From positions 124,001 through 188,000 of the forward strand of contig NZ_CAMFKM010000003.1 in NCBI RefSeq assembly GCF_945957355.1: a DNA stretch of 64,000 nt, written 5' to 3'. Both the position numbers and the translations under genes were made by a program. Under the pieces are notes generated by a model. It was not told the origin of the DNA. It was given only the letters and a program-made list of their open reading frames with translations, and did no database searches. This document shows positions 8,887-17,950 of the stretch, one piece after another. The first letter of the stretch is position 1. Each line of letters starts with the position of its first letter. The DNA comes from an uncultured Reyranella sp. GTDB taxonomy: Bacteria > Pseudomonadota > Alphaproteobacteria > Reyranellales > Reyranellaceae.

Positions 8887-9405
8887 CTAGACGAGGGCAA
8901 AGGACTCGAGGAACTGGCGGGTCGCTGGCTGGTTCTCGATGCCGGCCGTGCCGTCGACCACGAGCTGGAATAGGCGGCCGCGCGCCCAGTAGATGCGGGT
9001 GACGGCGACGTTGCCCTTGCCCTGCACGACCGTGAACTCACGGCCCTCGACGCGACCGATCTGCAGTTTCTTCTCGTCGCGATAGGAATTGCCGGCCGCG
9101 GCGCCGTTGCGGACCTGGTTCAGGATCACGTCGGCCGAGGCGCCTTTCGTGATGGCGGGCGGATAGTCGACATAGGAGGCGATGTAGGCGACCCGCGAGA
9201 CCACGGAGGTCGCTTCGGTCATCGGCACGGAATTGCCGTTGCCGATCGGCACCTGGACGATGGCGATCTTCGGCAGCCCCGGTAGCTCCACCCGGAAGCG
9301 TCCACCCTCGGGCTTGTATTCCAGCCAGCCTTGCGCACGCGCCATCGCCGGCAGCAGCGCCGCGACGCCGCCCGTCATCAGCCCTGCAAGGAAACGTCTC
9401 CGCAT
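8887..9405 (-). CDS. Exported hypothetical protein
   Basis: A 172-residue protein with an N-terminal signal (MRRRFLAGLMTGGVAALLPAMARA), Arg-rich as in Tat substrates, ending in an AxA cleavage site. The mature part starts WLEYKPEGGRFRVELPG and looks beta-rich. It contains VVQGKGNVAVTRIYWARGRL and a final ATRQFLESF helix, a pattern seen in small periplasmic proteins of unknown function. It is oriented with the Bug gene and divergent from the P450 gene. Confidence 0.65.
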   Translation of the reverse strand: MRRRFLAGLMTGGVAALLPAMARAQGWLEYKPEGGRFRVELPGLPKIAIVQVPIGNGNSVPMTEATSVVSRVAYIASYVDYPPAITKGASADVILNQVRNGAAAGNSYRDEKKLQIGRVEGREFTVVQGKGNVAVTRIYWARGRLFQLVVDGTAGIENQPATRQFLESFALV

Positions 9406-9537
9406 CGCAATACTCCTCTGACGCCCGCACGCTACGAATACGTCGACAAGGTGCGAGGCGACAGGCCATTTTAGGTCGAGTCACGATGTCGGCCGCTGGT
9501 CCTCGGGAACTCGAACTCTGTGTGAAGGCATCGCATC

Positions 9538-12500
9538 ATGTCGCTGAACGAACCGGTTCCCCAACCGCCGCTGAAACCCATCGTCGGCAATCTCACGGAG
9601 CTGCAGGGCGGCTGCCCGGTGCAGAGTCTCATGGCGCTCGCCCGCACCTACGGGCCGTTCTTCAAGCTCACCATCATGGACCACGACGTCCACGTCGCGA
9701 GCTCGCAGGAACTGGTCAACGAACTGTGCGACGAGACGCGGTTCGGCAAGCGCGTCCAGGGAGCCCTGAAGGAAATCCGGGCGATCGCCGGAGACGGGCT
9801 CTTCACCGCGTATGGCCACGAGCCCAACTGGGCCAAGGCCCATCGCATCCTGGTTCCCGCGTTCGGGCCGATCGCCATCCGCGGCATGTTCGACAGGATG
9901 CTCGACATCGCAGACCAGATGTTCGTGCGCTGGGAGCGGTTCGGCCCGAGCGCGGTGATCGAGGTTGCCGACAACATGACGCGCCTCACCCTCGACACGA
10001 TCGCCCTCTGTGCCTTCGATTACCGCTTCAACAGCTTCTATCAGGACGACATGCATCCCTTCGTGTCGGCCATGGTGGGCACGCTGCAAGAGGCCTCGAA
10101 CCGGGCGCGCCGGCCGAAGCTCCTGAGCAACCTCATGCTGTCCAAGGCGCGCCAGTTCCAGGCCGACAAGGAGCTGATGGACAAGGTGGCGCGCGAGCTC
10201 ATCGCCGAGCGCCGCCGCGACCCGAAGGGCAACGAGAAGAACGACCTGCTCAATCTGATGCTGAACGGCGTCGATCCCGTCACCGGCGAGAAGCTGAGCG
10301 ACGAGAACATCGGCTATCAGATGATCACCTTCCTGATCGCCGGCCACGAGACCACGAGCGGGCTTCTGTCCTTCGCGACCTATCTGCTGCTCAAGAATCC
10401 GGACGTGCTGCAGAAGGCGCGGGCCCTGGTCGACGAGGTGCTGGGCGAGGAACTGCCGCGGGTCGAGCATCTGGCGCAGCTCCGCTACATCGAGCAGATC
10501 CTGATGGAGGCGCTGCGCATCTGGCCGACCGCCTCAGTCTTCTCCGTCAGTCCGCACAAGGACACTGTGCTTGGAGGCAAGTATCCGCTCACGACCAAGG
10601 ACATCGTGATGGTCCTGGAGCCGATGCTGCATCGCGACCCCAAGGTCTGGGGCGATGATGTGGAGGCCTTCAGGCCGGAGCGCTTTGCGCCGGAGAATGC
10701 CAGCCAGCTGCCGCCGAACGCCTGGAAGCCCTTCGGCAATGGCGCGCGCGCCTGCATCGGGCGGCCCTTCGCCATGCAGGAAGCGCAGCTCGTCCTCATT
10801 CTGATGCTGCAGCGCTTCGACTTCGTGCTCGACGACCCGTCCTACACGCTGAAGATTCACGAAACGTTGACGCTGAAGCCGGAAGGGCTGCGCATCCGTG
10901 CCCGGTCGCGCCGCACGGGAGCGTCGCTGCGGCGTAGCACCGTGCCGTCGACGCGACAGAAGCCGCTGACGCCGCAGCCCGCGCACCGACACGCTTCGGA
11001 GGCCGCCACCACGCCGCTGCTCGTTCTCTATGGCAGCAATACCGGCTCGTCGGAGGCCTTTGCCAACCGTATCGCCGACGAGGCGCCGGCCAACGGTTTC
11101 GCGCCGACCGTGGCGGCGATGGACGATTACGCGGGCAGCCTGCCCCGCGAGGGCGCGATCGTCGTGGTCACGGCCTCCTATGAAGGCCAGCCGCCCGACA
11201 ACGCGCGCCAGTTCGTCTCCTATGTCGAATCGCTACAGGAAGGCGCGCTCGCGGGCGCCCGTTTCGCGGTGTTCGGCTGCGGCAACCGGCAATGGGCGCG
11301 CACTTATCAGGCGATCCCCAAGCGGGTCGATGCTGCTCTCGCCAAGGCCGGCGCTACGCGGCTCGCCGAGCGCGGCGAGACGGACTCGGGCGGTGACTTC
11401 TTCGGCGCCTTCGACGAGTGGTGGGCAGGCTTCCTGCCGCGGTTGCGCGAGGCGCTGGGCAAGGAGGCTACCGCGGCCCCGGCGGCGGCCGGTCTGCAGG
11501 TCGAGTACGTCAAGGACGGTCGCGAGGGCGCCCTGCGACTGGGCGATCTGCAACGCGGTGTCGTGGTCGAGAACCGCGAGCTCGTCGACATGAGCGCTCC
11601 GAACGCGCGCTCGAAGCGGCACCTCGAATTCTCGCTGCCCGACGGGATGACGTATCGGGCGGGCGACTATCTGGCGGTCCTGGCGACCAACCCGCAGGAG
11701 CTGGTCGATCGCGTGCTGCGGCGCTTCGGCCTGGCGCGCGACACGCTCGTGGTGCTTCGCCGCGACGGCGCGGCCAGCCTGCCGATCGGCCGGCCGGTCA
11801 CCTGCGGCGAGCTGCTGTCGAACTATGTCGAACTGGCGCAGCCAGCGACTCGCGCCCAGGTGGCCGCGCTTGCCGCGGCGACGCCGTGTCCGCCCGAGCA
11901 GGCCGAGCTGGAAGCCATGGCGGGCGAGGCTTACGCCACATCGGTGCTCAAGCCGCGCTGTAGCGTGCTCGACCTGCTCGACCGCTTCCAGTCCTGTGTC
12001 TTGGGCTTCGGGGCCTTTCTCGACATGCTGCCGCCCATGCGGGCGCGGCAGTACTCTATTTCCTCGTCGCCACTCTGGAAGCCCGACCATGTCACCCTGA
12101 CGGTCTCCGTCGTCGACGCACCGGCCTATTCGGGGCGCGGCACTTTCCGCGGCGTGGCCTCGTCCTATCTCGCGCACCTGCAACCGGGCGACCGCATCTC
12201 ACTCGCGGTGCGCCCGTCGAACGCGCGTTTTCATCCGCCGGCGGACCCCCGGACGCCGATCATCCTGATCTGCGCCGGGTCGGGCATCGCGCCGTTCCGC
12301 GGCTTCCTGCAGGACCGCGCCATGCAGAAGGGGGGCGGTCAGGACATCGGCCCCGCCTTGCTCTTCTTCGGTACCAACCATGCCGACGTCGACTATCTCT
12401 ATCGCGACGAACTCGCATCCTGGGAGGCGGCGGGCGTCGTCACCGTTCTGCCGGTCTTCTCGCTGCAGCCGCGGGGTGAGGTCTCGTTCGTCCAACATCG

Positions 12501-12714
12501 CGTCTGGGAAGAGCGCGCCCGCATCGTGGAACTCTTCCGGCAGGGCGGCACCGTCTTCGTCTGCGGTGACGGTCAATACATGGCGCCGGCCGTGCGCGAG
12601 ACGCTGGTGCGAATCTATCGCGAGGCCTCGGGTGCCAGCGAGGCCGATGCCCAGAAGTGGGCCGAGACCGTTGAACATGAGCACGGACGCTTCGTTTCCG
12701 ACGTCTTCGCCTGA
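9538..12714 (+). CDS. Self-sufficient cytochrome P450-NADPH reductase fusion (CYP102 type)
   Basis: A 1058-residue fusion of a P450 hydroxylase and its diflavin reductase, like P450-BM3. Residues 1-455 are the heme domain: AGHETTSG in the I helix near 267, an EALR ExxR motif near 323, and the heme loop FGNGARACIGRPFA with Cys406 as thiolate ligand. After a basic linker, the FMN flavodoxin domain opens with LYGSNTGSSEAFANRI near 498. The FAD/NADPH part has RQYSISSSP and ICAGSGIAPFRGFLQDR, ending in KWAETVEHEHGRFVSDVF. Such enzymes usually hydroxylate fatty acids below the terminal methyl. The gene is divergent from 8887-9405 and followed by acyl-CoA genes. Confidence 0.96.
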   Translation: MSLNEPVPQPPLKPIVGNLTELQGGCPVQSLMALARTYGPFFKLTIMDHDVHVASSQELVNELCDETRFGKRVQGALKEIRAIAGDGLFTAYGHEPNWAKAHRILVPAFGPIAIRGMFDRMLDIADQMFVRWERFGPSAVIEVADNMTRLTLDTIALCAFDYRFNSFYQDDMHPFVSAMVGTLQEASNRARRPKLLSNLMLSKARQFQADKELMDKVARELIAERRRDPKGNEKNDLLNLMLNGVDPVTGEKLSDENIGYQMITFLIAGHETTSGLLSFATYLLLKNPDVLQKARALVDEVLGEELPRVEHLAQLRYIEQILMEALRIWPTASVFSVSPHKDTVLGGKYPLTTKDIVMVLEPMLHRDPKVWGDDVEAFRPERFAPENASQLPPNAWKPFGNGARACIGRPFAMQEAQLVLILMLQRFDFVLDDPSYTLKIHETLTLKPEGLRIRARSRRTGASLRRSTVPSTRQKPLTPQPAHRHASEAATTPLLVLYGSNTGSSEAFANRIADEAPANGFAPTVAAMDDYAGSLPREGAIVVVTASYEGQPPDNARQFVSYVESLQEGALAGARFAVFGCGNRQWARTYQAIPKRVDAALAKAGATRLAERGETDSGGDFFGAFDEWWAGFLPRLREALGKEATAAPAAAGLQVEYVKDGREGALRLGDLQRGVVVENRELVDMSAPNARSKRHLEFSLPDGMTYRAGDYLAVLATNPQELVDRVLRRFGLARDTLVVLRRDGAASLPIGRPVTCGELLSNYVELAQPATRAQVAALAAATPCPPEQAELEAMAGEAYATSVLKPRCSVLDLLDRFQSCVLGFGAFLDMLPPMRARQYSISSSPLWKPDHVTLTVSVVDAPAYSGRGTFRGVASSYLAHLQPGDRISLAVRPSNARFHPPADPRTPIILICAGSGIAPFRGFLQDRAMQKGGGQDIGPALLFFGTNHADVDYLYRDELASWEAAGVVTVLPVFSLQPRGEVSFVQHRVWEERARIVELFRQGGTVFVCGDGQYMAPAVRETLVRIYREASGASEADAQKWAETVEHEHGRFVSDVFA

Positions 12715-12801
12715 GCCCCTGCGAGCCGGTTTCACATAACCACATTGCGACGGGCCGGGACCGGGGCTAAGCCAAGGGCGGAAACGCAAAGGATGCCGGT
12801 C

Positions 12802-14706
12802 ATGGCTGTTGGCGACGAATATCGTGCGCTGCATGCGCGGTCGCTCCAGGATCCCGAAGGATTCTGGGCCGAGCAGGCGGCGGCGATCGACTGGACGAAG
12901 CGCTGGGACAAGGTCCTCGACGGCGCCAATCCACCTTTCTATCGCTGGTTCGAGGGCGGCGAACTCAACGCCTGCCACAATGCGCTCGATCGCCACGTGG
13001 AGGGTGGCCGGGCGGATCAGGCGGCGCTGATCTACGATTCGCCACTCACGAATACGAAGAAGACCTTCACCTATCGCGAACTGCGCGACCAGGTGGCGCG
13101 CATCGCCGGGATGATCGCCGCGCAGGGCGTGGGCAAGGGCGACCGCGTCATCCTCTACATGCCGATGATCCCCGAAGCGGTGATGGCGATGCTCGCCTGC
13201 GCGCGCATCGGCGCGATCCATTCGGTGGTGTTCGGCGGCTTCGCGGCCAAGGAACTGTCGAGCCGCATCGACGACTGCGCGCCGAAGCTGATCCTCACCG
13301 CCTCGTGCGGCATCGAGCCGTCGCGCATCGTGCAATACAAGCCGCTGGTCGACCAGGCGATCGAGCAGGCGAAGCGCAAGGTGCCGCGGGTCATCCTGCT
13401 GCAGCGGCCGCAATGCGCCGCGACGATGGTGGCCGGCCGCGACCTCGACTGGAACGAGGCCCTCGCGTCGGCGCAGCCCGCGGCGTGCGTGCCCGTGAAG
13501 GCGACCGATCCGCTGTACATCCTCTATACGTCGGGCACGACCGGCCAGCCCAAGGGCGTCGTGCGCGACACCGGCGGCTACTGCGTGGCGCTCGCCTGGT
13601 CGATGAAGAACCTCTATGGCGTGCAGCCGGGCGAGGTCTACTGGTGCGCCTCGGACGTGGGCTGGGTGGTGGGCCACAGCTACATCGTCTACGGGCCGCT
13701 GATCCATGGCGCGACATCCATCCTCTACGAAGGCAAGCCGGTCGGCACGCCCGACGCCGGCGCCTTCTGGCGCGTGATCTCCGAACACAAGGCGATGGCG
13801 TTGTTCACCGCGCCGACCGCCTTCCGCGCGATCAAGCGCGAGGATCCGGACGGCAAGCTGCTGAAGAACTACGACCTCTCGAACTTCCGCACGCTGTTCC
13901 TCGCCGGCGAGCGTGGCGATCCGCCGACCGTCGAATGGGCGCAGAACCTGCTGGGCGTGCCGGTGATCGATCACTGGTGGCAGACCGAGACCGGCTGGGC
14001 GATCTGCGGCAACTTCCAGGGGCTCGACCCGATGCCGGTGAAGCTCGGCTCGACCTCGGTGCCGTCGCCGGGCTGGCATCTCGACGTGCTGGACGAGAAC
14101 GGCCATCAGATGAAGCCGGGCGAGGTGGGGGCGCTGGCCGGCAAGCTGCCGCTGCCCCCGGGAACCTTCCCGACGCTGTGGAACGCCGACGAGCGTTACA
14201 AGCAGAGCTACATGAGCGAGTTCCCCGGCTATTACAAAACCGGCGACGCGGGTTTCATCGACCAGGACGGCTACGTCTCGGTGATGACCCGCGTGGACGA
14301 CGTGATCAACGTCGCGGGCCATCGCCTCTCGACCGGTCAGATCGAGGAAGTGCTGGGCGCGCATGCCGATGTTGCCGAGTGTGCGGTGATCGGCATCGCC
14401 GACGAGTTGAAGGGACAGGTGCCGCTCGGCTTCCTGGTGCTGAAGGCCGGCGTCAACCGGCCGCCGCAGGAGATCACCGCTGAGGTCGTGCAGATGGTGC
14501 GCGATCGCATCGGTCCCGTCGCCTTCTTCAAGAGCGCGCTGGTCGTGCAGCGGCTGCCCAAGACACGCTCGGGCAAGATCCTGCGCGGCACGATGCAGAA
14601 GATGGCCGACAGCCAGCCATGGACCCTGCCGGCCACGATCGAGGATCCAGTCGTGCTGGATGAAATCAAGGACGGTCTGAAGACCGCCGGCTTCGCAAAC
14701 AAGTAG
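12802..14706 (+). CDS. prpE: Propionyl-CoA synthetase
   Basis: ACS-type ligase of 634 residues that activates propionate (possibly acetate). ASCGIEPSRIVQYKPLVDQA is the typical PrpE element. YTSGTTGQPKGVVRDTGG is the AMP loop, WWQTETGW the adenine-site motif, and RSGKILRGTMQKM near the C-terminus holds the catalytic Lys. The start at 12802 is chosen because AAAGG lies 8 nt before it; in-frame ATGs at 12793 and further upstream have poorer spacing. The next gene, a 3-hydroxyacyl-CoA dehydrogenase, follows after 8 bp in the same operon. Confidence 0.94.
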   Translation: MAVGDEYRALHARSLQDPEGFWAEQAAAIDWTKRWDKVLDGANPPFYRWFEGGELNACHNALDRHVEGGRADQAALIYDSPLTNTKKTFTYRELRDQVARIAGMIAAQGVGKGDRVILYMPMIPEAVMAMLACARIGAIHSVVFGGFAAKELSSRIDDCAPKLILTASCGIEPSRIVQYKPLVDQAIEQAKRKVPRVILLQRPQCAATMVAGRDLDWNEALASAQPAACVPVKATDPLYILYTSGTTGQPKGVVRDTGGYCVALAWSMKNLYGVQPGEVYWCASDVGWVVGHSYIVYGPLIHGATSILYEGKPVGTPDAGAFWRVISEHKAMALFTAPTAFRAIKREDPDGKLLKNYDLSNFRTLFLAGERGDPPTVEWAQNLLGVPVIDHWWQTETGWAICGNFQGLDPMPVKLGSTSVPSPGWHLDVLDENGHQMKPGEVGALAGKLPLPPGTFPTLWNADERYKQSYMSEFPGYYKTGDAGFIDQDGYVSVMTRVDDVINVAGHRLSTGQIEEVLGAHADVAECAVIGIADELKGQVPLGFLVLKAGVNRPPQEITAEVVQMVRDRIGPVAFFKSALVVQRLPKTRSGKILRGTMQKMADSQPWTLPATIEDPVVLDEIKDGLKTAGFANK

Positions 14707-14714
14707 GAGTAGAT

Positions 14715-16229
14715 ATGAGTCTCGACATCAACCGCCCCGATCTTACCGTCGGCGTCGTGGGAACCGGCGCCATGGGCCGCGGCATCGCCCAGGTCACCGC
14801 GCAAGGCGGCATGAAAGCGATCATGTTCGATGCGGCGCCCGGTGGCGCGGCGAAGGCCAAGGCGGCGATCCTCGACACGTTGAGGGGGCTGGTCGCCAAG
14901 GGCCGACTCACTGAAGCCGACCTCGCCAAGGCGGACGCCAATCTCGGCGTCGCCGACAAGATCGAGGACCTCAAGGGCTGCCACGTCGTCGTCGAGGCGG
15001 TGTTCGAGAATCTCGAAGTGAAGCAGAAGCTGTTCGGCGAACTCGAAGCGGTGATCGCGCCCAACGCCATCCTGGCCTCCAACACCTCGTCGATCCGCAT
15101 CGCCTCGATCGCGCGCGCGCTGAAGCATCGCGACCGGGTCTGCGGCATGCACTATTTCAATCCCGTGCCGCTGATGAAGCTGGTCGAGGTCATCCGTGCC
15201 GCCGACACCGCGCAGTGGGTGGTCGACGCCATGGTGGCGCTGGGCAAGCGCCAGACCCGCGTTCCCGTGGTAGTCGGCGACACGCCGGGCTTCCTGGTCA
15301 ATCTCGGCGGCACCGCGATCGGCACCGAAGGCCTGCGCATCATGCAGGAGGGCAGGGCGACGCCGTCTCAGGTCGACGCCGTGATGCGCGACACCTGCGG
15401 CTTCCGCATGGGCCCGTTCGAGCTGATGGACCTCACCGGCATCGACGTGAATTTCCCGGCGCGCAAGATCATCTATGAGGGCTTCTTCCACGACCGGCGC
15501 ATGACGCCGAGCCCCTATCACGAAAGCCTCTATGCGGCCGGCAAGCTCGGCCGCAAGACCGGTGGCGGCTGGTACGCCTATGACGAGAAGGGCGCGAAGA
15601 TCGACGCCGGGGCCGACCATCCGACCTCGCACGTGCCGGCGTCGAGCGTCGTCATCATGGACACGCACAACACCAAGCTGATGGGCCTGGTGAATGCCGA
15701 CGGCGCGAAGATGCTGGCGGCTGACGACGGCAAGAGTCCGATCCTCGTGGCGCCGATTGGCAAGGACTGCACCACGACGGCGATCGAACTCGGGCTCGAC
15801 CCGAAGCGCACCGTGGCGGTCGACCTGACCGGCGACGTCTCCAAGCGCATCACCATCATGATGGCGCCCGGCTTCGATCCCGCGATCCGCGACGCCACGG
15901 TGGCGCTGCTCGCCAAGTCCGGCACCAAGGTCACGGTGATCAAGGACTCGCCCGGCTTCATCGCCCAGCGCATGTGTTCGATGATCGCCAATCTCGGCTG
16001 CGAGATGGCCATGATCGGCATCGCTTCGGCCGCCGACGTCGATACGGCGATGACGCTCGGCCTCAACTATCCGCGCGGGCCGCTGGCGCTGGCCGACTGG
16101 CTGGGCGTCAAGGAGTGCCATGAGATCCTGGTGCAGATCCAGGCGATCACCGGCGATGACCGTTACCGCCCGAGCCAGTGGCTGCGCCGCCGCGCGATGC
16201 TGGGCCTCAGCGCGACGACGGTCGAGTAG
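14715..16229 (+). CDS. 3-hydroxyacyl-CoA dehydrogenase (HbdA/PaaH type)
   Basis: NAD-dependent oxidation of 3-hydroxyacyl-CoA. The Rossmann loop GVVGTGAMGRGIAQV is near residue 13. SNTSSIRIASIA and HYFNPVPLMKLVEVI supply the catalytic Ser, His and nearby residues. The 504-residue length and a second C-terminal domain repeat (DSPGFIAQRMCSMIANLGCE, then LNYPRGPLALADWLG) fit the long two-C-domain form seen in PaaH-like enzymes. An AGGAG ribosome site lies in the 8-bp gap after prpE. Confidence 0.93.
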   Translation: MSLDINRPDLTVGVVGTGAMGRGIAQVTAQGGMKAIMFDAAPGGAAKAKAAILDTLRGLVAKGRLTEADLAKADANLGVADKIEDLKGCHVVVEAVFENLEVKQKLFGELEAVIAPNAILASNTSSIRIASIARALKHRDRVCGMHYFNPVPLMKLVEVIRAADTAQWVVDAMVALGKRQTRVPVVVGDTPGFLVNLGGTAIGTEGLRIMQEGRATPSQVDAVMRDTCGFRMGPFELMDLTGIDVNFPARKIIYEGFFHDRRMTPSPYHESLYAAGKLGRKTGGGWYAYDEKGAKIDAGADHPTSHVPASSVVIMDTHNTKLMGLVNADGAKMLAADDGKSPILVAPIGKDCTTTAIELGLDPKRTVAVDLTGDVSKRITIMMAPGFDPAIRDATVALLAKSGTKVTVIKDSPGFIAQRMCSMIANLGCEMAMIGIASAADVDTAMTLGLNYPRGPLALADWLGVKECHEILVQIQAITGDDRYRPSQWLRRRAMLGLSATTVE

Positions 16230-16268
16230 AGATCGGCAGGGAACAGTGCCGCTGAAACGCCGTTCACT

Positions 16269-16289
16269 CCCCTGCAGCCATTGCAGGGG
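16269..16289 (+). promoter_or_regulatory. Hairpin covering the ribosome site of the next gene
   Basis: CCCCTGCA at 16269-16276 and TGCAGGGG at 16282-16289 form a perfect 8-bp stem with a 5-nt loop. The 3' arm contains the AGGGGA ribosome-binding sequence of the gene starting at 16296, so folding would hide it. This could tune translation, or simply be a structured leader without poly-U. Confidence 0.45.
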
Positions 16290-16295
16290 AACCCG

Positions 16296-16865
16296 ATGAC
16301 GATGCGGAGCAAGTGGACGGCGGCCGGTGTGGCCCTGCTGATGGGCCTTACCGGCGGCGCGCTGCAGGCGCAGCAGCTCAAGGACGAGAACCTGCTCGTG
16401 GGCATGCCGCAGGGCTTCAAGCTGGGCTTCAAGGATTCGAAGAACGGCATGAACATGCAGGAGTTCGTGCCGGCTTCGGAGACCGTGGAGAACTGGACGG
16501 AGATGGTCACCGTCCAGGTTTTCCTCGGCCGCAAGGATCTGCAACCGTCGCAGTTTCTCGCCCTGATGCAAAAGCAGTGGGCCGAGGCCTGCAAGGGCAG
16601 TACCGCGACGCCGGTCGCCACCGGCAAGGTGAACGGCTACGACGCTGCCTCGATCCTGCTGCGCTGCCCGCTACTCACCTCGACCAACAAGCCCGAGACC
16701 ACGGTGCTGAAGGCGATCAAGGGCAACGACAGCTTCTATGTCGTGCAGCGCGCCGTGCGGTCGGTGCCGACGCCCGAGCGGCTGGAGACGATGAAGAAGT
16801 ACATCGAGAGCGTCAGCGTCTGTGACTCGCGCCTGCCGACGCGCCTCTGTCCGACTGTTAAGTAG
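16296..16865 (+). CDS. Exported hypothetical protein
   Basis: A 189-residue protein beginning MTMRSKWTAAGVALLMGLTG, with a signal peptide that ends at LQAQQ. The mature domain starts KDENLLVGMPQGFKLGFKDS and contains NMQEFVPASETVENWTEMVT, a pattern typical of small secreted proteins of unknown function in rhizobia-like bacteria. Two cysteines near the end (VCDSRLPTRLC) could pair. The start at ATG 16296 matches an AGGGGA ribosome site with 5-nt spacing. It follows the dehydrogenase but has its own structured leader. Confidence 0.7.
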   Translation: MTMRSKWTAAGVALLMGLTGGALQAQQLKDENLLVGMPQGFKLGFKDSKNGMNMQEFVPASETVENWTEMVTVQVFLGRKDLQPSQFLALMQKQWAEACKGSTATPVATGKVNGYDAASILLRCPLLTSTNKPETTVLKAIKGNDSFYVVQRAVRSVPTPERLETMKKYIESVSVCDSRLPTRLCPTVK

Positions 16866-16912
16866 AGACGGCGCTTAGAGTCTTTTCGAGTTTGGAAGGA
16901 TCGCTACCCCTA

Positions 16913-17049
16913 ACCTCATGCTGAGGAGCGCTCCCCCCTCGAATACCTCGGGGTAAACTCCGGAGCGCGTCTCGAAGCATGGGCACGATCACCACGCCTG
17001 TTGCCGATCCCTTCGAGACGCGGCCTGCGGCCGCTCCTCAGGATGAGGT
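16913..17049. repeat. Intergenic palindromic repeat, copy 1
   Basis: A 137-bp compound palindrome. Outer arms are ACCTCATGCTGAGGAGCG and CGCTCCTCAGGATGAGGT; inner arms are GCGTCTCGAAGCATGGGC and CCCTTCGAGACGCG. The left arm carries an insert, CCTCGAATACCTCGGGGTAA, that is absent from the right arm. The same sequence in inverse orientation lies at 19107-19240. Short flanking arms GAGTCTTTT (near 16878) and AAAGACTC (near 17072) extend the symmetry and may act as a bidirectional terminator between the converging genes. Confidence 0.85.
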
Positions 17050-17078
17050 GGTGCGGGTCGACGTGAAGCCGAAAGACT

Positions 17079-17825
17079 CTAGGCGAGGGTCAGGATCAAC
17101 GGTCCGCGGCGCGTCGCGACCAGCGTGTGTTCGTACTGCACCGTAGCCTCGCGCCCCGGCGGGCGCAGCGTCCAGCCATCGTCCATTTCCTCGACATGGT
17201 CGGCCCCCAGCGACAGGAAGGGCTCGATCGTGAAGACGAGGCCTTCGGTGACGCGGCGGCGGTCGTGCTTTTCGTACCAGGTGGGGATTTCCGACGGCTC
17301 GTCGTGCAGCGACCGTCCGACGCCGTGGCTCGCCAGGTTGCGCACCAGGCTGTAGCCCTTCTTCCGGGCGAAGGCCTCGATGGAGCGGCCGACCTCGTTC
17401 AGGCGCGCGCCCGGCTTCACGGCGCGGATGCCGGCCCACATGGCGCGCCGTCCGTCCTCGCAGAGGCGTTCGATGCGCGGGCTGGTCGGCGGGACGGCGA
17501 AGCTCGCGCCGGTGTCGCCGAAGAAGCCGTCCAGCTCGGCCGAGACGTCGATGTTGATCAGGTCGCCGGCTTTGATGACCGTATCGTCCGGGATGCCGTG
17601 GGCGCAGTCGGGGCCCACCGAGATGCAGGTCGCGCCCGGGAATCCGTAGGTCACTTCCGGGGCCGAACGGGCGCCTTCCTTCTCCAGCAAAGCGCGGCCG
17701 ATATCGTCCAGCTCCTTGGTGGTCATGCCGGGCTCCAGCGCCCCGCCCATGGCCGCCAGGGTGCGCGCCACCAGCCGGCCGATGATACGCAGTTTCTCCA
17801 GCTGGTCTTCATTTTCGATGGTCAT
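17079..17825 (-). CDS. map: Type I methionine aminopeptidase
   Basis: Removes the N-terminal Met from new proteins; dinuclear metal enzyme of 248 residues. Metal ligands appear in order: Asp in NIDVSAELDGFF, Asp in GDTGASF, His in SHGVGRSLHDEP, Glu in FTIEPFL and Glu in QYEHTLVA. HGIPDDTVIKAGD holds the substrate-side His. The ATG at 17825 is preferred over the GTG two codons earlier because GGAGG lies about 6 nt upstream of it. It is divergent from the acyl-CoA dehydrogenase gene, and the shared gap contains a MerR-like operator. Confidence 0.94.
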   Translation of the reverse strand: MTIENEDQLEKLRIIGRLVARTLAAMGGALEPGMTTKELDDIGRALLEKEGARSAPEVTYGFPGATCISVGPDCAHGIPDDTVIKAGDLINIDVSAELDGFFGDTGASFAVPPTSPRIERLCEDGRRAMWAGIRAVKPGARLNEVGRSIEAFARKKGYSLVRNLASHGVGRSLHDEPSEIPTWYEKHDRRRVTEGLVFTIEPFLSLGADHVEEMDDGWTLRPPGREATVQYEHTLVATRRGPLILTLA

Positions 17826-17845
17826 GGTCACCCTCCTAACCGCCG

Positions 17846-17876
17846 TTGACGTTTACGTAAAGGTAAACTACCTACC
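17846..17876 (+). promoter_or_regulatory. Putative MerR-type promoter/operator
   Basis: TTGACG at 17846-17851 as a -35 box, and a weak -10 at CCTACC after a 19-bp spacer. The spacer holds the near-palindrome TTTACGTAAAGGTAAA (17852-17867). Long spacers with a dyad inside are the mark of MerR-family control, and the dyad resembles the LiuR motif used for acyl-CoA degradation genes. Orientation points to the acyl-CoA dehydrogenase gene. No merR-type gene is in the window. Confidence 0.4.
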
Positions 17877-17950
17877 TTGGGCTGGCGGACGAACCGCCGG
17901 CGGCTCACAGTCCTCTCAAGAAGACTGACCCTACCGATCGTTGGAGGACG

